64,000 nt of DNA from Palsa-506 sp963786975 (GTDB lineage: Bacteria; Actinomycetota; Actinomycetes; Streptosporangiales; Streptosporangiaceae), in NCBI GenBank assembly GCA_963786975.1, contig CAWBBE010000004.1, positions 434,001 to 498,000 on the forward strand. Direction: 5' to 3'. Below are positions 1 to 8,838 of the stretch, in pieces (within the stretch, counting starts at the first letter, position 1; each line of letters begins with the position of its first letter). The notes beneath the pieces were generated by a model, which saw nothing but the letters and a program-made list of their open reading frames with translations, was not told where the DNA came from and searched no databases. Position numbers and translations under genes: made by a program.

Positions 1-45
1 AGCGCCGGACCGGTGAGCATGGCTCCCTCATCTCCTGCGCCGAGT

Positions 46-336
46 CTAGCGGCCGGCTACCACCTCATAGCTGCCCCGCGCGACCAGCCCGGTGCCGGTC
101 GCGGCGACGGTCGCCGCGCGGCTCTGCTCGGCGAATTGATCGGTGGCCCGGGCGGCTTCCTCGGTGTCCCACAGCGTCAGGGTCAGCGCCGTGCCACTCT
201 CCCGGTCGATCAGGAACATGGCGCCCGCGTTCCCCGGCAGGCCCTCCACGAAGGCCCTGACCTTGCTGCCCGCGTTGTCGGCCCACTTCTGCAGTGCCTC
301 GGGTGATCCTGACCATGTCGACGTTCGTGCGAACAT
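46..336 (-). CDS. Antibiotic-biosynthesis-monooxygenase-like (ABM fold) small protein
   Basis: A 96-residue protein beginning MFARTSTW. It has the pattern of a dimeric alpha/beta-barrel ABM protein: an N-terminal strand, a helix that includes the phrase PEALQKWAD, a central LTLWDTEEAARATDQFAE stretch and a final strand. Proteins of this fold range from quinol monooxygenases to stress proteins of unknown activity, and nothing here fixes a substrate. The ATG at 336 is preferred over upstream in-frame codons because AAAGGAG lies 7 nt before it. The gene follows the LuxR-type regulator on the same strand, about 100 bp downstream of it. Confidence 0.7.
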   Translation of the reverse strand: MFARTSTWSGSPEALQKWADNAGSKVRAFVEGLPGNAGAMFLIDRESGTALTLTLWDTEEAARATDQFAEQSRAATVAATGTGLVARGSYEVVAGR

Positions 337-386
337 GCTGGCTCCTTTCCTCCCCGCCAGCATCACAGCAGCAGCGCCCGGTGACC

Positions 387-404
387 CTCCCAGAATCCTG
401 GGAG
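387..404 (-). terminator. Hairpin after the LuxR-type regulator gene
   Basis: CTCCCAG and CTGGGAG form a perfect 7-bp stem closing a 4-nt loop (AATC). It lies just past the stop codon (436-438) of the minus-strand regulator. No U-tract follows, which is common for actinobacterial terminators. A 17-bp unit (ccggccgcgggcgctat) is repeated twice at 406-439 and spans that stop codon. Confidence 0.4.
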
Positions 405-435
405 CCCGGCCGCGGGCGCTATCCGGCCGCGGGCG

Positions 436-2979
436 CTATCCGGCGGCGGGCGGGCCGCTGCGGCCGGGCGCGGCGGGGCCCTGCCGGGCCCACGCGGCCA
501 CCTGGGCGCGCGAGGCGAAATCCAGCTTGCCGAGGATGTTGGCGACGTGCCTGGCCACCGTGGCCGGGCTGATGTAGAGCTGCTCGGCGATGGCCCGGTT
601 GCTGCGGCCGGCCGCAATCAGCGCGACGATCTCCCGCTCACGGGCCGTCAGCACGGCCGGCCGGGCAGGCCGGCCACCGGCCCGGCTGCCGCAGCCGCGG
701 GCCCCGCTACCGGGCCGGCTGCCGTCGCTTCCCCGTTCGCCGCTGCCTGCCCGGCCGTCGCCGCGGCGTCCACCGTCAGGTCCAGCGCCAGCGCGACGGC
801 ATCATCGCTGGCCAGGCCGGAACCCTGCGCCCACAGCCGCTGGATGGCCGGCTCCCCCAGGCTCCGCGCGGGCGCGATGTACTGCTCGGTCCTGGCCCCG
901 GATAGCGGCGGCAGGCTGGCCGCCTGGCGCAGCGCCGCCGCCGCGGCCGCCAGCTGGACCGCGGTGGCAGGCTGGCCCGCCTGGACGGCCAGCGCGGCGA
1001 ACGCCTCAAGCCCGCGGGCCACCCCGATGCGCGAACCGGTGGAGTGGCTCAGCCTGATGCTCTCGGCGAGATGCCGCCGGGCGGCCGTCAGCTCACCCTG
1101 GTCCAGCGCGATACGCGCCAGCCCGGCCAGGCAGCGCGCGATCTCCGGCCGGGAGTCGATCTCCCGCAGGATCGCCAGTGCCTCCAGGTAGCGGTCGCGG
1201 GCACCGGCCGGGTCGTTTCTGAGCCGGGCGAGATCGCCGAGGCCGAGCAGCGTCCTGGCGATACCCCACTGCTGGTCGATCTCCCGCAGCACGGCGATGG
1301 CATCGTCGGCGAGTTCCTGGGCTTCCCGCAGGTTGCCGCGCTGCGCCGCGGCAGCCGCCTGGCTGCCGAGCGCGTAGCCCTGGTTCCAGCCGTCGCCGGC
1401 CGCCCGCGCCAGCGCGAGCGCCTGCCCGGCCTGCGCGGCTGCCTCGCCGGCCCGGCCGGTGTGCAGGGCGACCTCGGCCAGCAGGTTGAGCGCGGCCGCG
1501 GTCCAGAACTCGTCGCCAGCCGCGCGGCAGAGCCGCAGGCCTTCCAGGGCCCACCGGCGCGCGCCGGCCGGGTCACTGGAAAGCGCGAGCTGCCCGCGGC
1601 CGACCAGGGCCGGCCCGCGGACGCCGGCCGGCTGCCCGGGCGCGTCGATGGCCAGGAACGAGTCGAACCACTCGGCACCCTCGGCGAAGGTCCCCCGGAC
1701 GATCCAGACCGGCCGCAGCGCGGTGCAGATCCGCAGGCCGGTCTCCGCGTCGCCGTCGGCCAGGCACCCGCCCAGCACCTGCAGCGCGTTGCCGAAGTCG
1801 ATGTCATAGCGGCGGAACACGTCCACTCGCGCCGACCACGGCGCCGGGATGATCCCCATCCCGATCGCCGTCGACTCCTCCGCGACCCGCAGCGCGTATT
1901 CGCGCAGCTTGAGCTGCCGCCCGGCGGACTCACCGGACTCGGCCAGCCGGTCCGCCGCGTACTCCCGGATGCTGTCGAGCATCCGGTACCTGGTCAGGCC
2001 GAGCACCTCCGGCTCGACTGCCACCAGCGACTTGTCCACCAGGCCGGTGATCAGGTCAAGCATCTGGTCGGCCGGCAGCTTGTCATCCGCGCAGACCTCC
2101 TCGGCCATGTCCAGCGACCAGCCGGCGAAGACCGAGAGCCGCCGCAGCAGCAGCCGCTCGCCGCCGGTCAGCAGCTCATGGCTCCAGTCGATGGTGGCGC
2201 GCAGTGTCCGCTGCCTCGGCGGCGCCATCCGGTCGCGGGTCTTCAGCAGCTGGAAACGGCCGTCCAGGCGGGCCGCGATCTGCTCTACCGACAGCACCCG
2301 GACCCAGGCCGCGGCGAGCTCGATGGCCAGCGGCAGGCCGTCCAGCGCCCGGCAGAGCGCCGAGACGGCGGCGGCATTCGCCGGCCCGACGGCAAACCCG
2401 GGATAGGCCGCGGCAGCCCGGTCGGCGAACAGCTGCACCGCCTCGTAGCCGGCGCAGATCCGCGGCGCCCAGCGGGCCGGCCGGCGGCGTTGACAGCGGC
2501 GGCACCTGGAACACGACCTCCGCCGCGACGCGCAGCGGCTCCCGGCTCGTCGCGATCATCCGCAGCCCGGGCGAGCCGGCCAGCAGCCGCTGGCACAGCC
2601 GCGCGGCCGCGTCGATCACATGCTCGCAGTTGTCCAGCGCCAGCAGCATCCGGCGCGGCGCGAGCGCGGCCGCGAGCGTCTCCACCAGCGGGCGGCCGCG
2701 CTCCTCCACTACCCCGACCGCCGCCGCTACCCGGGACACCACAAGGTCGGGCTGCTGCACGTCACCGAGCTCGACGAACCAGGCGCCGTCCGGGAAGTCA
2801 CTGCTCAGCGCCGCCAGCATGCGCACGGCGAGCCGCGACTTGCCGATGCCGCCGGTACCGCACAGCGTCAGCGCGCGCGCCACCCGGACGAACTCGCGCA
2901 GTTCGCCGAGCTCGCGCTCACGGCCGATAAAGCTATTCGCTTCGGCGTGCACATTGGTCTGCTGCGGATGCGTTGTCAC
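436..2979 (-). pseudogene. LuxR-family regulator with AAA/NB-ARC ATPase and TPR-like repeats, two frameshifts
   Basis: Three reading frames rebuild one protein of about 845 residues. The GTG at 2979 opens an N-terminal ATPase with a Walker A (GTGGIGKS) and a LLALDNCEH Walker B. This frame runs to about 2450, where one extra base separates ...DLRR from YEAVQLFADRA. The second frame carries the winged-helix and TPR-like helical region down to 648. The third, from about 660, holds a LuxR helix-turn-helix (LTAREREIVALIAAGRSN...YISPATVARHV). Such LAL-like or predicted-ATPase regulators activate transcription after ligand and ATP binding. Both breaks lie in GC runs, so sequencing indels are a real alternative to decay. 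Confidence 0.75.
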
Positions 2980-3374
2980 TGCTCAAGAGTCCAGTCTCGT
3001 CCGGCCAGCGGCTTGGGCGTTGTCCAGCACGCGGTAAGCCGGTCCCGGCCGGGACGGATCTCAACTGAATTCGGTAACTGTCTGGCGGACCTTACGTTGA
3101 CTTCCGGATCTTACGTCGAGCTTTTCATTATCTGCGCTAGCCGCTGGCATCCGAAAGCAGCTTTGGCCGGCGGCCGCCTTTATAACGATTTGGCCTCGGC
3201 GGGCCGCCTGGCCATCCGGGCCGCGAGCGGGCCCGAAGTACGACCGTGGCAACAAAGCCGGCCTCGCCTCACTATAACTTAGCGTAATCACATGAGCACC
3301 GTGCGACACTACTGCCGCCCGTGTTTACGCAGGAGCGAACGGGCACCGTGCCCATCGCTCCGGAAAGGACTCTC
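2980..3374. other. Divergent intergenic region with a 10-bp direct repeat
   Basis: This 395-bp region separates the minus-strand ATPase regulator from the plus-strand Tat-exported peptide and is noticeably AT-richer than its surroundings. CTTACGTTGA (3091-3100) recurs as CTTACGTCGA (3110-3119), a direct repeat with a 19-bp period that could be an operator. A TATAAC -10-like box lies at 3271-3276 facing the plus-strand gene, without a convincing -35. No credible coding sequence was seen. Confidence 0.4.
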
Positions 3375-3734
3375 ATGCCTGGCCACGATGACACCAGCCC
3401 GCCCGCGGGCCACACCGCTGACGACCGCGAGCCGCTGCCCAGCATGTCGCGGCGGTCGATGCTGCGCGGAGCCGCCGGCGCCGGGGTCGCCGGCATCGCG
3501 GTGACCGCGCTCGGCACCGCCGGCCCGGCCCTCGCCGCGACCGCCCGGGCGGCCAAGCCCGCGGCTCGCGACGCGGCGGATCCGGCGGCAGATGACGCTG
3601 CCGACACCGACCAGCAGGTCATGGTGCACGTGCGTGACGCCAGAACCGGCGAGATCGACCTGTTCAGCGGCACCAGCCACACCCGCGTGCAGGACCGGGA
3701 ACTGGCCGCGCGGCTGATCCGCGCCAGCCGCTGA
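3375..3734 (+). CDS. Tat-exported small protein of unknown function
   Basis: A 119-residue protein. Residues 22-55 or so form a twin-arginine signal: SRRSMLRG, then a hydrophobic Ala/Gly/Val run ending in ALAA. The mature part of about 60 residues is Asp/Ala-rich and then carries VMVHVRDARTGEIDLFSGT, a conserved-looking strand pair. The ATG at 3375 is chosen over an upstream in-frame start because GGAAAGGA lies just before it. It sits 93 bp upstream of the DUF4331 gene on the same strand, so the two are probably expressed together. Function is unknown; Tat export suggests the protein folds, or is loaded with a partner, in the cytoplasm before export. Confidence 0.7.
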   Translation: MPGHDDTSPPAGHTADDREPLPSMSRRSMLRGAAGAGVAGIAVTALGTAGPALAATARAAKPAARDAADPAADDAADTDQQVMVHVRDARTGEIDLFSGTSHTRVQDRELAARLIRASR

Positions 3735-3827
3735 CCGGCCGCCCGGCGGCATCCCTGTCGCTGCCCCGGCAGCCAGGATCGCCCAGCAGTACGCCCTGAC
3801 GTTTTCAGCCCATTTGTGAGGTAATTG

Positions 3828-5207
3828 ATGTCTTCGCATCGCGAGGCGCCGGAGATTTCCAAGGATCCGGTCGCTGACAGTACTGACGTCTACGCGTTCG
3901 TCAGCCCGGATAAGCCCGGAACGGTCACCATGATCGCCAACTACATCCCGCTGCAGGAGCCGGCCGGCGGCCCGAACTTCTACGAGTTCGGCGACGACGT
4001 GCTGTACGAGATCCACGTCGACAACAACGGTGACGGCAAGGCGGACATCACCTACCAGTTCCGCTTCGAGACCAGGTTCACCACGCCGGACAGCTTCCTC
4101 TACAACACCGGGCCGATCAGCTCGCTGCGCGACCCGAACTGGAACAGCAAGCAGTTTTACAAGGTCACTAGGGTGGAGCACCACCATGGCTCGCACGTGC
4201 TGGCCCGCAAGCTGGCCTGCCCCCCGTGCAACGTCGGCATCCTGTCCACGCCGGACTACGAGCCGAAGCTCGGCCGCCCGGCCGTGCACTCGCTGGCGCA
4301 CGGGGTCAAGGTCTTCGCCGGCCAGCGGGCCGAGCAGTTCTACGTCGACCTGGGCTCGATCTTCGACCTCGGCAACCTGCGCCCGCTGCAGCAGTTCAAC
4401 GTCTTCGCCAAGGCGCACGGCCTGCACAACGCCCCCGGCGTGAACGCCACCAACCGGCTGAACGTGCACAGCATCGCGATCCAGGTGCCGATATCCCACC
4501 TGACCAGGCGCCGTCACCCGACTATCGGCGTGTGGACGAGCGCGAGTCGGCAGCGCGCCAGGGTGCGCGCCGACGCGGAGAACGGCCACTTCGCCAGCGG
4601 CCCGTGGACCCAGGTGTCGAGGCTCGGCAACCCGCTGTTCAACGAGGTCATCGTCCCGCTGGGGGACAAGGACCGGTGGAACAGGACGCCGCCGAGGGAC
4701 GACAAGCGCTTCGCGAAGTACGTCGCGCATCCGGAGCTGGCCGGCCTGCTGCCGGTGCTGTACCCGGGTGCGTTCCCGCACCTGGCCGCGCTGGACAAGG
4801 CCAGGACGCCGCGCGCCGACCTGGAGGCGATCCTGCTCACCGGCATCCCGTCCGGCATCATCAAGGGGTTCACGAACTTCACCGGGCACGTGCAGGCCGA
4901 CATGCTGCGGCTGAACACGTCGATCCCGCCGACGCCGGAGAGCTCCAAGAAGTTCAGCATCCTCGGGCTGATCGGCGGCGACCCGGCCGGCTTCCCGAAT
5001 GGGCGCCGGGTCACCGACGACGTGGTGACCATCGAGCTGCGGGCCATCGCCGGGGCGACCGTCCCGCTGGTCGATCCCAAGTACGTCCCCGACGCGGTCG
5101 TCCCGTCCGTCACCGACGGGCTGACCGGCACCAGCGTCAAGAACAAGCCGCTGTCCGCCTTCCCCTACATGGGCGTGCCCTACGACGGTTACCACAACCC
5201 GTCCTGA
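3828..5207 (+). CDS. DUF4331 domain-containing protein
   Basis: A 459-residue protein opening MSSHREAPEISKDPVAD, the hallmark start of DUF4331 proteins. It continues with STDVYAFVSPDKPGTVTMIANY and VDNNGDGKADITYQFRF; the latter is a DxDxDG-like segment that may bind Ca2+. The family has no established biochemical role. No signal peptide is visible, so its location is uncertain. The ATG at 3828 follows GTGAGG; a TTG one codon earlier is a less likely start. It lies downstream of a small Tat-exported protein and ends just before a very strong hairpin at 5218-5288. Confidence 0.85.
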   Translation: MSSHREAPEISKDPVADSTDVYAFVSPDKPGTVTMIANYIPLQEPAGGPNFYEFGDDVLYEIHVDNNGDGKADITYQFRFETRFTTPDSFLYNTGPISSLRDPNWNSKQFYKVTRVEHHHGSHVLARKLACPPCNVGILSTPDYEPKLGRPAVHSLAHGVKVFAGQRAEQFYVDLGSIFDLGNLRPLQQFNVFAKAHGLHNAPGVNATNRLNVHSIAIQVPISHLTRRRHPTIGVWTSASRQRARVRADAENGHFASGPWTQVSRLGNPLFNEVIVPLGDKDRWNRTPPRDDKRFAKYVAHPELAGLLPVLYPGAFPHLAALDKARTPRADLEAILLTGIPSGIIKGFTNFTGHVQADMLRLNTSIPPTPESSKKFSILGLIGGDPAGFPNGRRVTDDVVTIELRAIAGATVPLVDPKYVPDAVVPSVTDGLTGTSVKNKPLSAFPYMGVPYDGYHNPS

Positions 5208-5217
5208 GTTCGGGGGC

Positions 5218-5288
5218 GGAACCTGGCGCCGGCCGGTTGCGGCCGCCGCCGGGCGGGGCGACATCAGCGCTGGCCGGCGCCAGGTTCC
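5218..5288 (+). terminator. Perfect 17-bp inverted repeat with 37-nt loop
   Basis: GGAACCTGGCGCCGGCC (5218-5234) is exactly complementary to GGCCGGCGCCAGGTTCC (5272-5288). It starts 11 bp after the DUF4331 stop and ends 71 bp before the next start codon. The simplest reading is a transcription terminator. The unusually long perfect stem and GC-rich loop could also be an attenuator or a protein-binding site. Confidence 0.5.
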
Positions 5289-5358
5289 CTGCGCAGATCC
5301 GCCGTTCCATCCGTTTCAGACGATTACCGGCAGCCGCCACGGAGGCAGGAGCACCGCG

Positions 5359-5673
5359 ATGACCGAGTACATCCCCGGCCCGTCCAGCGCTGGCAGCGTG
5401 GTACTCGACGTCGGCCCCGGCGTCGGCGCCCTGGTGCTGCAGACGCCCGCCGAACTGGACGGCCAGGAAATCGAGATCAGCCCGCTGGGCGTACCCGGGG
5501 CCCGGCGCACGCACTCGCAGGTGCGTGAGCGGCGGACGGCCGGCGGCACTTCGTTCGCGGCCGTCTACCCCGGGCTCGCGTCCGGCGACTACACCATCTG
5601 GCGGGATGCCGCGACCCCGGCGGGCGTGGTCACCATCACCGACGGCAGCGTCACCAGCTATCGCTGGCCCTGA
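5359..5673 (+). CDS. Conserved small protein, function unknown
   Basis: A 104-residue acidic protein beginning MTEYIPGPSSAGSVVLDVG, with later strands IEISPLGVPGARRTHSQVRER and FAAVYPGLASGDYTIWRD. The composition (many Gly, Val and Thr, ending in SVTSYRWP) suggests a small all-beta domain resembling a carboxypeptidase-regulatory or transthyretin-like fold, but I do not recognise the family. Start support is good: GGAGGCAGGAG precedes the ATG by 9 nt. No signal peptide or membrane segment is seen. Confidence 0.65.
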   Translation: MTEYIPGPSSAGSVVLDVGPGVGALVLQTPAELDGQEIEISPLGVPGARRTHSQVRERRTAGGTSFAAVYPGLASGDYTIWRDAATPAGVVTITDGSVTSYRWP

Positions 5674-5934
5674 CCGGCCGGCCCGCCCGCGGCGGGCGGC
5701 CGGGCGAGCCCGCGCGGGGCCGGCCGTGGTCAGGATCTGCCTTCGGCGGCAAGATCGGCCCCGGCCAGCATGGCCTTCTCCGGCAGCCTGGGCAGCCGTC
5801 CGGCGGCGCCGATCGCCCCGTCCTGCCCGGCCGGCCCGCCTGGCCTGAGCTCGCCCAGGTCGGACGCGTCCAGCGCGGCCCGGACGGTGGTCAGCAGCAC
5901 CGCGCCGCCGGCAGCCCGGTTGGCCGCCGGGCCC

Positions 5935-6365
5935 GGCTGGCCTGGCTGGCCCCGTGGGGCGGCTCGGCGTACCTGATCTTGCAAGCGCCGGTCCGGGCGC
6001 CGGCGGCATCCGCGCCACCGTGGCCGGCCTGGCCGCCGGGGAACCGCGCTGGCTGGCCGGGTTCGACCAGGCGGTCGCAGGCGCCGTAGCGCAGCACGGC
6101 ACAATCATCTCGGTGCTGCTCGCCGTCGCCTTCACGGTCATCGCGGCCGCCGTGTTCATGCCCGCCGTGACCCGGCCGGCCCTGATCCTGAGCGTCGTCG
6201 TGGCCGCGGCCATCTGGGTGATCGGCGAGAACTTCGGCGAGATCCTCACCGGACAGGCTACCGACCCGAACACCGGCCCGCTGCTCGCGCTGCTCGCCGT
6301 CGCCTTCTGGCCCGTTCGCCCGGGCCGCCTGGCGGCCAGCCGGGCCGCGGAACTGCACCTGCACG
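5935..6365 (+). pseudogene. Remnant of a multi-spanning membrane protein (C-terminal part)
   Basis: From about 5935 one frame reads LAWLAPWGGSAYLILQAPVRA. After a frameshift near 5990-6000, another frame reads AGLAAGEPRWLAGFDQAV, then two hydrophobic helices, and ends TGQATDPNTGPLLALLAVAFWP. The last motif is typical of the C-terminus of an actinobacterial integral membrane family. No N-terminal half or start codon is found upstream, and the frame runs on into the neighbouring antisense gene. This looks like a decayed or truncated gene rather than a working one. Confidence 0.45.
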
Positions 6366-6986
6366 CTAACGTGGCCGGGTGGCCTGGCCATCATCGGAAT
6401 GCAGGGCGGCGAGTTTCCTGGCGGTCTCCCGGACCTGGGCCCGCAGTTCCGCCGGGTGCAGTACCTCAACCTCGGCCCCGAGCGCCAGCATGTCGAGCAC
6501 CGCTGAGCCATCCGGCGCTGTCCGCACCGAGGCCTCTACCCAGCCCTCGCGGCCGGCCGCGGGCGCCGCGGCGCGGCGGATCCGGACATCGGCTGGCCGC
6601 CCGAGCAGCGCCGCCAGCCGCCGGCCCCGCGGCGACAGCCGGATCCGCGCCCGCTGCGGGCTGGCCGCGGCTCCGGCGCCAGTTCCGGCTCCGGCGCCGG
6701 TTCCGGCTCCGGCGCCAGTACCGGCGGCGGCACTGGCGGCCGGGACAGCCCGCCGCCGGCCTCGCCACCGGCCAGCCGGAAGATCATCGCGGAATCCGTC
6801 CAGCAGCTCGAAGCCGCCCTGGCAGCCGCGGACCGGGTAAACCGGGATGCCGGCCGAGCTCAGGGCGTCGATGTCACGCAGCACGGTGCGCTCGGACACC
6901 TCTAGCTCGGCGGCGAGCTGCCGCGCCGTCATCCGGCCCCTGGCCTGCAGCAAGCTCACCAGCCCGAGAAGCCGGCCAGCGCGCAC
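6366..6986 (-). CDS. YafY-like HTH transcriptional regulator lacking the WYL core
   Basis: A 206-residue protein. Residues 1-55 are a DeoR-type winged HTH (RAGRLLGLVSLLQ, MTARQLAAELEVSERTVLRDIDAL, GIPVYPVRG), as at the N-terminus of YafY/WYL regulators. The normal protein is about 320 residues. Here the WYL ligand-sensing domain is missing and replaced by a Gly/Ala/Thr tract of three 6-residue repeats. The C-terminal WCX-like part follows (RPADVRIRRAAAP, GWVEASVRT, VEVLHPAELRAQV). The GTG at 6986 is chosen because a TATCTT -10 box ends 6 nt upstream, implying a leaderless mRNA. It is divergent from the gene at 7115 across a palindrome it may bind. Confidence 0.75.
   Translation of the reverse strand: MRAGRLLGLVSLLQARGRMTARQLAAELEVSERTVLRDIDALSSAGIPVYPVRGCQGGFELLDGFRDDLPAGRWRGRRRAVPAASAAAGTGAGAGTGAGAGTGAGAAASPQRARIRLSPRGRRLAALLGRPADVRIRRAAAPAAGREGWVEASVRTAPDGSAVLDMLALGAEVEVLHPAELRAQVRETARKLAALHSDDGQATRPR
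6667..6720. repeat. Three 18-bp tandem repeats inside the YafY-like gene
   Basis: Three near-identical 18-bp units (ccggctccggcgcc plus agtt, ggtt or agta) encode Gly-Ala-Gly-Thr-Gly-Ala repeats. They sit exactly where the WYL domain should be. Confidence 0.8.
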
Positions 6987-7000
6987 AGAGCAAAGATAGC

Positions 7001-7033
7001 CCGGATACATGACACAAGATGTCATGTATCCGG
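7001..7033. promoter_or_regulatory. Perfect 14-bp inverted repeat operator in divergent promoter
   Basis: CCGGATACATGACA (7001-7014) and TGTCATGTATCCGG (7020-7033) are exact reverse complements separated by CAAGA. The palindrome abuts the TATCTT -10 box (6998-6993, minus strand) of the YafY-like gene and lies about 80 bp before the gene at 7115. On the plus strand a CATAAT -10-like hexamer follows at 7037-7042. It is the natural autoregulatory operator of the divergent regulator. Confidence 0.65.
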
Positions 7034-7114
7034 TGTCATAATCGCCGGACCGGCACCGGGGCCGGGCCAGCACAAGCCGCCAGCTAGCCGGACCGTCACA
7101 GAAGGAGCGCCACC

Positions 7115-7531
7115 ATGAGCAACGATGCTGCCGGATCGGGGACCGCCGACGACCCCTGGATCCTGACCACGCCGCCCGGCAAGTCCGAGTTCGAGGCGTG
7201 GCGTGATGAGAAGGCGGACACGCCGGCCCTGGTCGTCCAGGTCGGCACGACCCAGCTGCGGTATCAGCTGCGCTGCGTCGAGGATCTGCATGCGATGCTG
7301 CGCGCGCACGGCGACTGGATGCCGCTCGGCAATGCCGACGAGCAGAAGGTGGCGCAGGACGGGACGGTCGAGGCATGGGCAAGGTCGCCAGCCAACCCGG
7401 TCGGCGGCTGGTACGGGATGAAGAAGGGCCTGCGCGGCCGGTTCGGTAACTACGTGCCGCCGGTGCTTGAGGCGCTGGGGCTCGCCGAGGTCGAGCACGC
7501 CGCCCGCAACAACCGGATGCGCGCCATCTAG
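7115..7531 (+). CDS. Conserved small cytosolic protein, probable regulon target
   Basis: A 138-residue soluble protein: GTADDPWILTTPPGKSEFEAWRDEK, then LVVQVGTTQLRYQLRCVEDLHAML, then a segment rich in Gly and Arg (GGWYGMKKGLRGRFGNYVPPVLEALGL). I recognise the DDPWxLTTPPGxSEF opening as a recurrent actinobacterial family of unknown function. The start is secure: AGGAGCG lies 9 nt before the ATG. It is divergent from a YafY-like regulator across a perfect palindrome, which suggests that regulator controls it. No catalytic motif is evident. Confidence 0.75.
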   Translation: MSNDAAGSGTADDPWILTTPPGKSEFEAWRDEKADTPALVVQVGTTQLRYQLRCVEDLHAMLRAHGDWMPLGNADEQKVAQDGTVEAWARSPANPVGGWYGMKKGLRGRFGNYVPPVLEALGLAEVEHAARNNRMRAI

Positions 7532-7562
7532 CCGCCGGGGCGAGCGATAGCCGGCCAGGCGG

Positions 7563-8063
7563 TCAGATCGGCACCCAGTCGGTCACCACGGCAGCTGCCG
7601 GGTCGGCCGAGACGACCCGGCAGCGCAAGCTCATCGGCCCGGCCGGCACCGGACCGGCCCGGAACCTGCCCAGCTCGTCAGCGTCAACCGCGATCGCGGC
7701 ATCCCCGACCCGGATCTCCACGTTCGCCTGCCCGGGCGGGTCAAGCTGGCCGACCAGGCCGCGCGCGGAATTCGTGCTGGTGACCTCCAGGTCGATGGTC
7801 AGGCCCCCGGCCTGGAAGGACAGCAGCCGGCGTTCCGACGGGCCGCGGACGAGCGACATCTCGCTATGGTCGATGAGCGAGTCATAGACCAGCTCGGCCA
7901 GCTCGGCGTCGATGGTGCGCCAGGTGAATGCCTCTTCCGCCGCCCGCAGCAGCGACCCGGGAACCGGGTCGAAGCGCGCCGCGGCCCGCCGGAGTTCTTC
8001 CTCCAGCCCGGTCTCGTCATGCTCGTCGTGCACGGTCGCTCTCCCGTCGCTGTCACTCGTCAT
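7563..8063 (-). CDS. Sigma-coupled partner protein of the CHAT/S8 locus, function unknown
   Basis: A 166-residue soluble protein. Residues 25-60 form a helical FDPVPGSLLRAAEEAFTWRTIDAELAELVYDSL segment. A beta-rich half follows (RRLLSFQAGGLTIDLEVTS, GLVGQLDPPGQANVEIRVGD, MSLRCRVVSAD). The ATG at 8063 lies inside the end of the sigma-factor gene (11-bp overlap), so translation is probably coupled. I recall similar proteins beside CHAT-TPR proteins, S8 peptidases and sigma factors in other actinomycetes, without assigned function. A role as sigma regulator (anti-sigma-like) or as protease substrate is inference. No transmembrane segment or zinc motif is seen. Confidence 0.7.
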   Translation of the reverse strand: MTSDSDGRATVHDEHDETGLEEELRRAAARFDPVPGSLLRAAEEAFTWRTIDAELAELVYDSLIDHSEMSLVRGPSERRLLSFQAGGLTIDLEVTSTNSARGLVGQLDPPGQANVEIRVGDAAIAVDADELGRFRAGPVPAGPMSLRCRVVSADPAAAVVTDWVPI

Positions 8064-8658
8064 CAAGAGCGAGCGAGGCGTTGTCTGATACCTTCCCCGC
8101 CAGCCGCTCGCGCAGTCGGCGCAGGCAGCGGGCCCGGGTCGGCCCGATACTGCCGACCGGCATGCCCAGCGCGGCGGCCACCTCGGCGTAGCTAGGCGGC
8201 GGCGAGGCGATCAGGATCCGGAGCAGTTCGCGGCAGCGGTCCGGCAGCTTGCTGAAGGCGCGCCAGACGGCCGCGGCGCGATCCGCGTCTAGCCGCGCCT
8301 GCTCGGCGTCGAGCACGGCATGCTCCGGCGTGTAGTCATCGACATGACCGAGCGCGGCCATCGCCGCATCGTCGGCCGGAACCGTCCGCGCTGCGCCGCG
8401 CGCGACCCGCAGCGCCTCGCGCCGCGCCGTGGTTGCCAGCCACGCCCCGACCTGGCTGCGGTCGCTGATCCGGCCGAGATGCTCGGCCAGCCGCAGCCAG
8501 GTCGTCTGGAACACGTCCGCCGCGTCAGCCGCGCTCAGCCGGTACCCGCGCGCGACGGACCAGACCAGCCCGCTGTATCGCTGGACGAGCTGTTCCCAGC
8601 TGGCTTTGTCACCGCCCAGCGCGGCCGTCACCAGATCGCCGGCGTCAGGGTCCGCCAC
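8053..8658 (-). CDS. ECF-like sigma-70 family RNA polymerase sigma factor
   Basis: A 201-residue protein with sigma region 2 (KASWEQLVQRYSGLVWSVARGYRLSAADAADVFQTTWLRL... GAWLATTARREALR) and region 4 (LPDRCRELLRILIASPP, SYAEVAAALGMPVGSIGPTRARCLRRLRERL). It lacks regions 1 and 3, as ECF sigmas do. The GTG at 8658 gives the start VADPDAGDLVTAALGG; upstream in-frame codons are Arg/Gly-rich and look non-coding. It overlaps the 166-aa gene by 11 bp and lies 180 bp downstream of the S8 peptidase gene on the same strand. These probably form one transcription unit opposite the CHAT gene. No membrane anti-sigma factor is adjacent. Confidence 0.85.
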   Translation of the reverse strand: MADPDAGDLVTAALGGDKASWEQLVQRYSGLVWSVARGYRLSAADAADVFQTTWLRLAEHLGRISDRSQVGAWLATTARREALRVARGAARTVPADDAAMAALGHVDDYTPEHAVLDAEQARLDADRAAAVWRAFSKLPDRCRELLRILIASPPPSYAEVAAALGMPVGSIGPTRARCLRRLRERLAGKVSDNASLALDDE

Positions 8659-8838
8659 GGCACCACCAGCAGCGCTGCCAGTGCAGCACCGGGATGCCCG
8701 GCTGGCGCGGCCGGGTCGGCTGGCCTGGCGAGCCCGGCCGCCCCGGGGCCGGCCTGCCGGGCCGCGGCTGGCTGCTCCGCGCGCACGGCGCTGCCCGGTT
8801 CCGGGGGTACGGTGCTGGCCTGCCTTCACACCGCCCCA

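Noticed and set aside
645..665. Programmed frameshift linking the two parts of the LuxR-type regulator
   Set aside because: No slippery heptamer or downstream structure was evident, and a second frameshift in the same gene makes indels or decay more likely.
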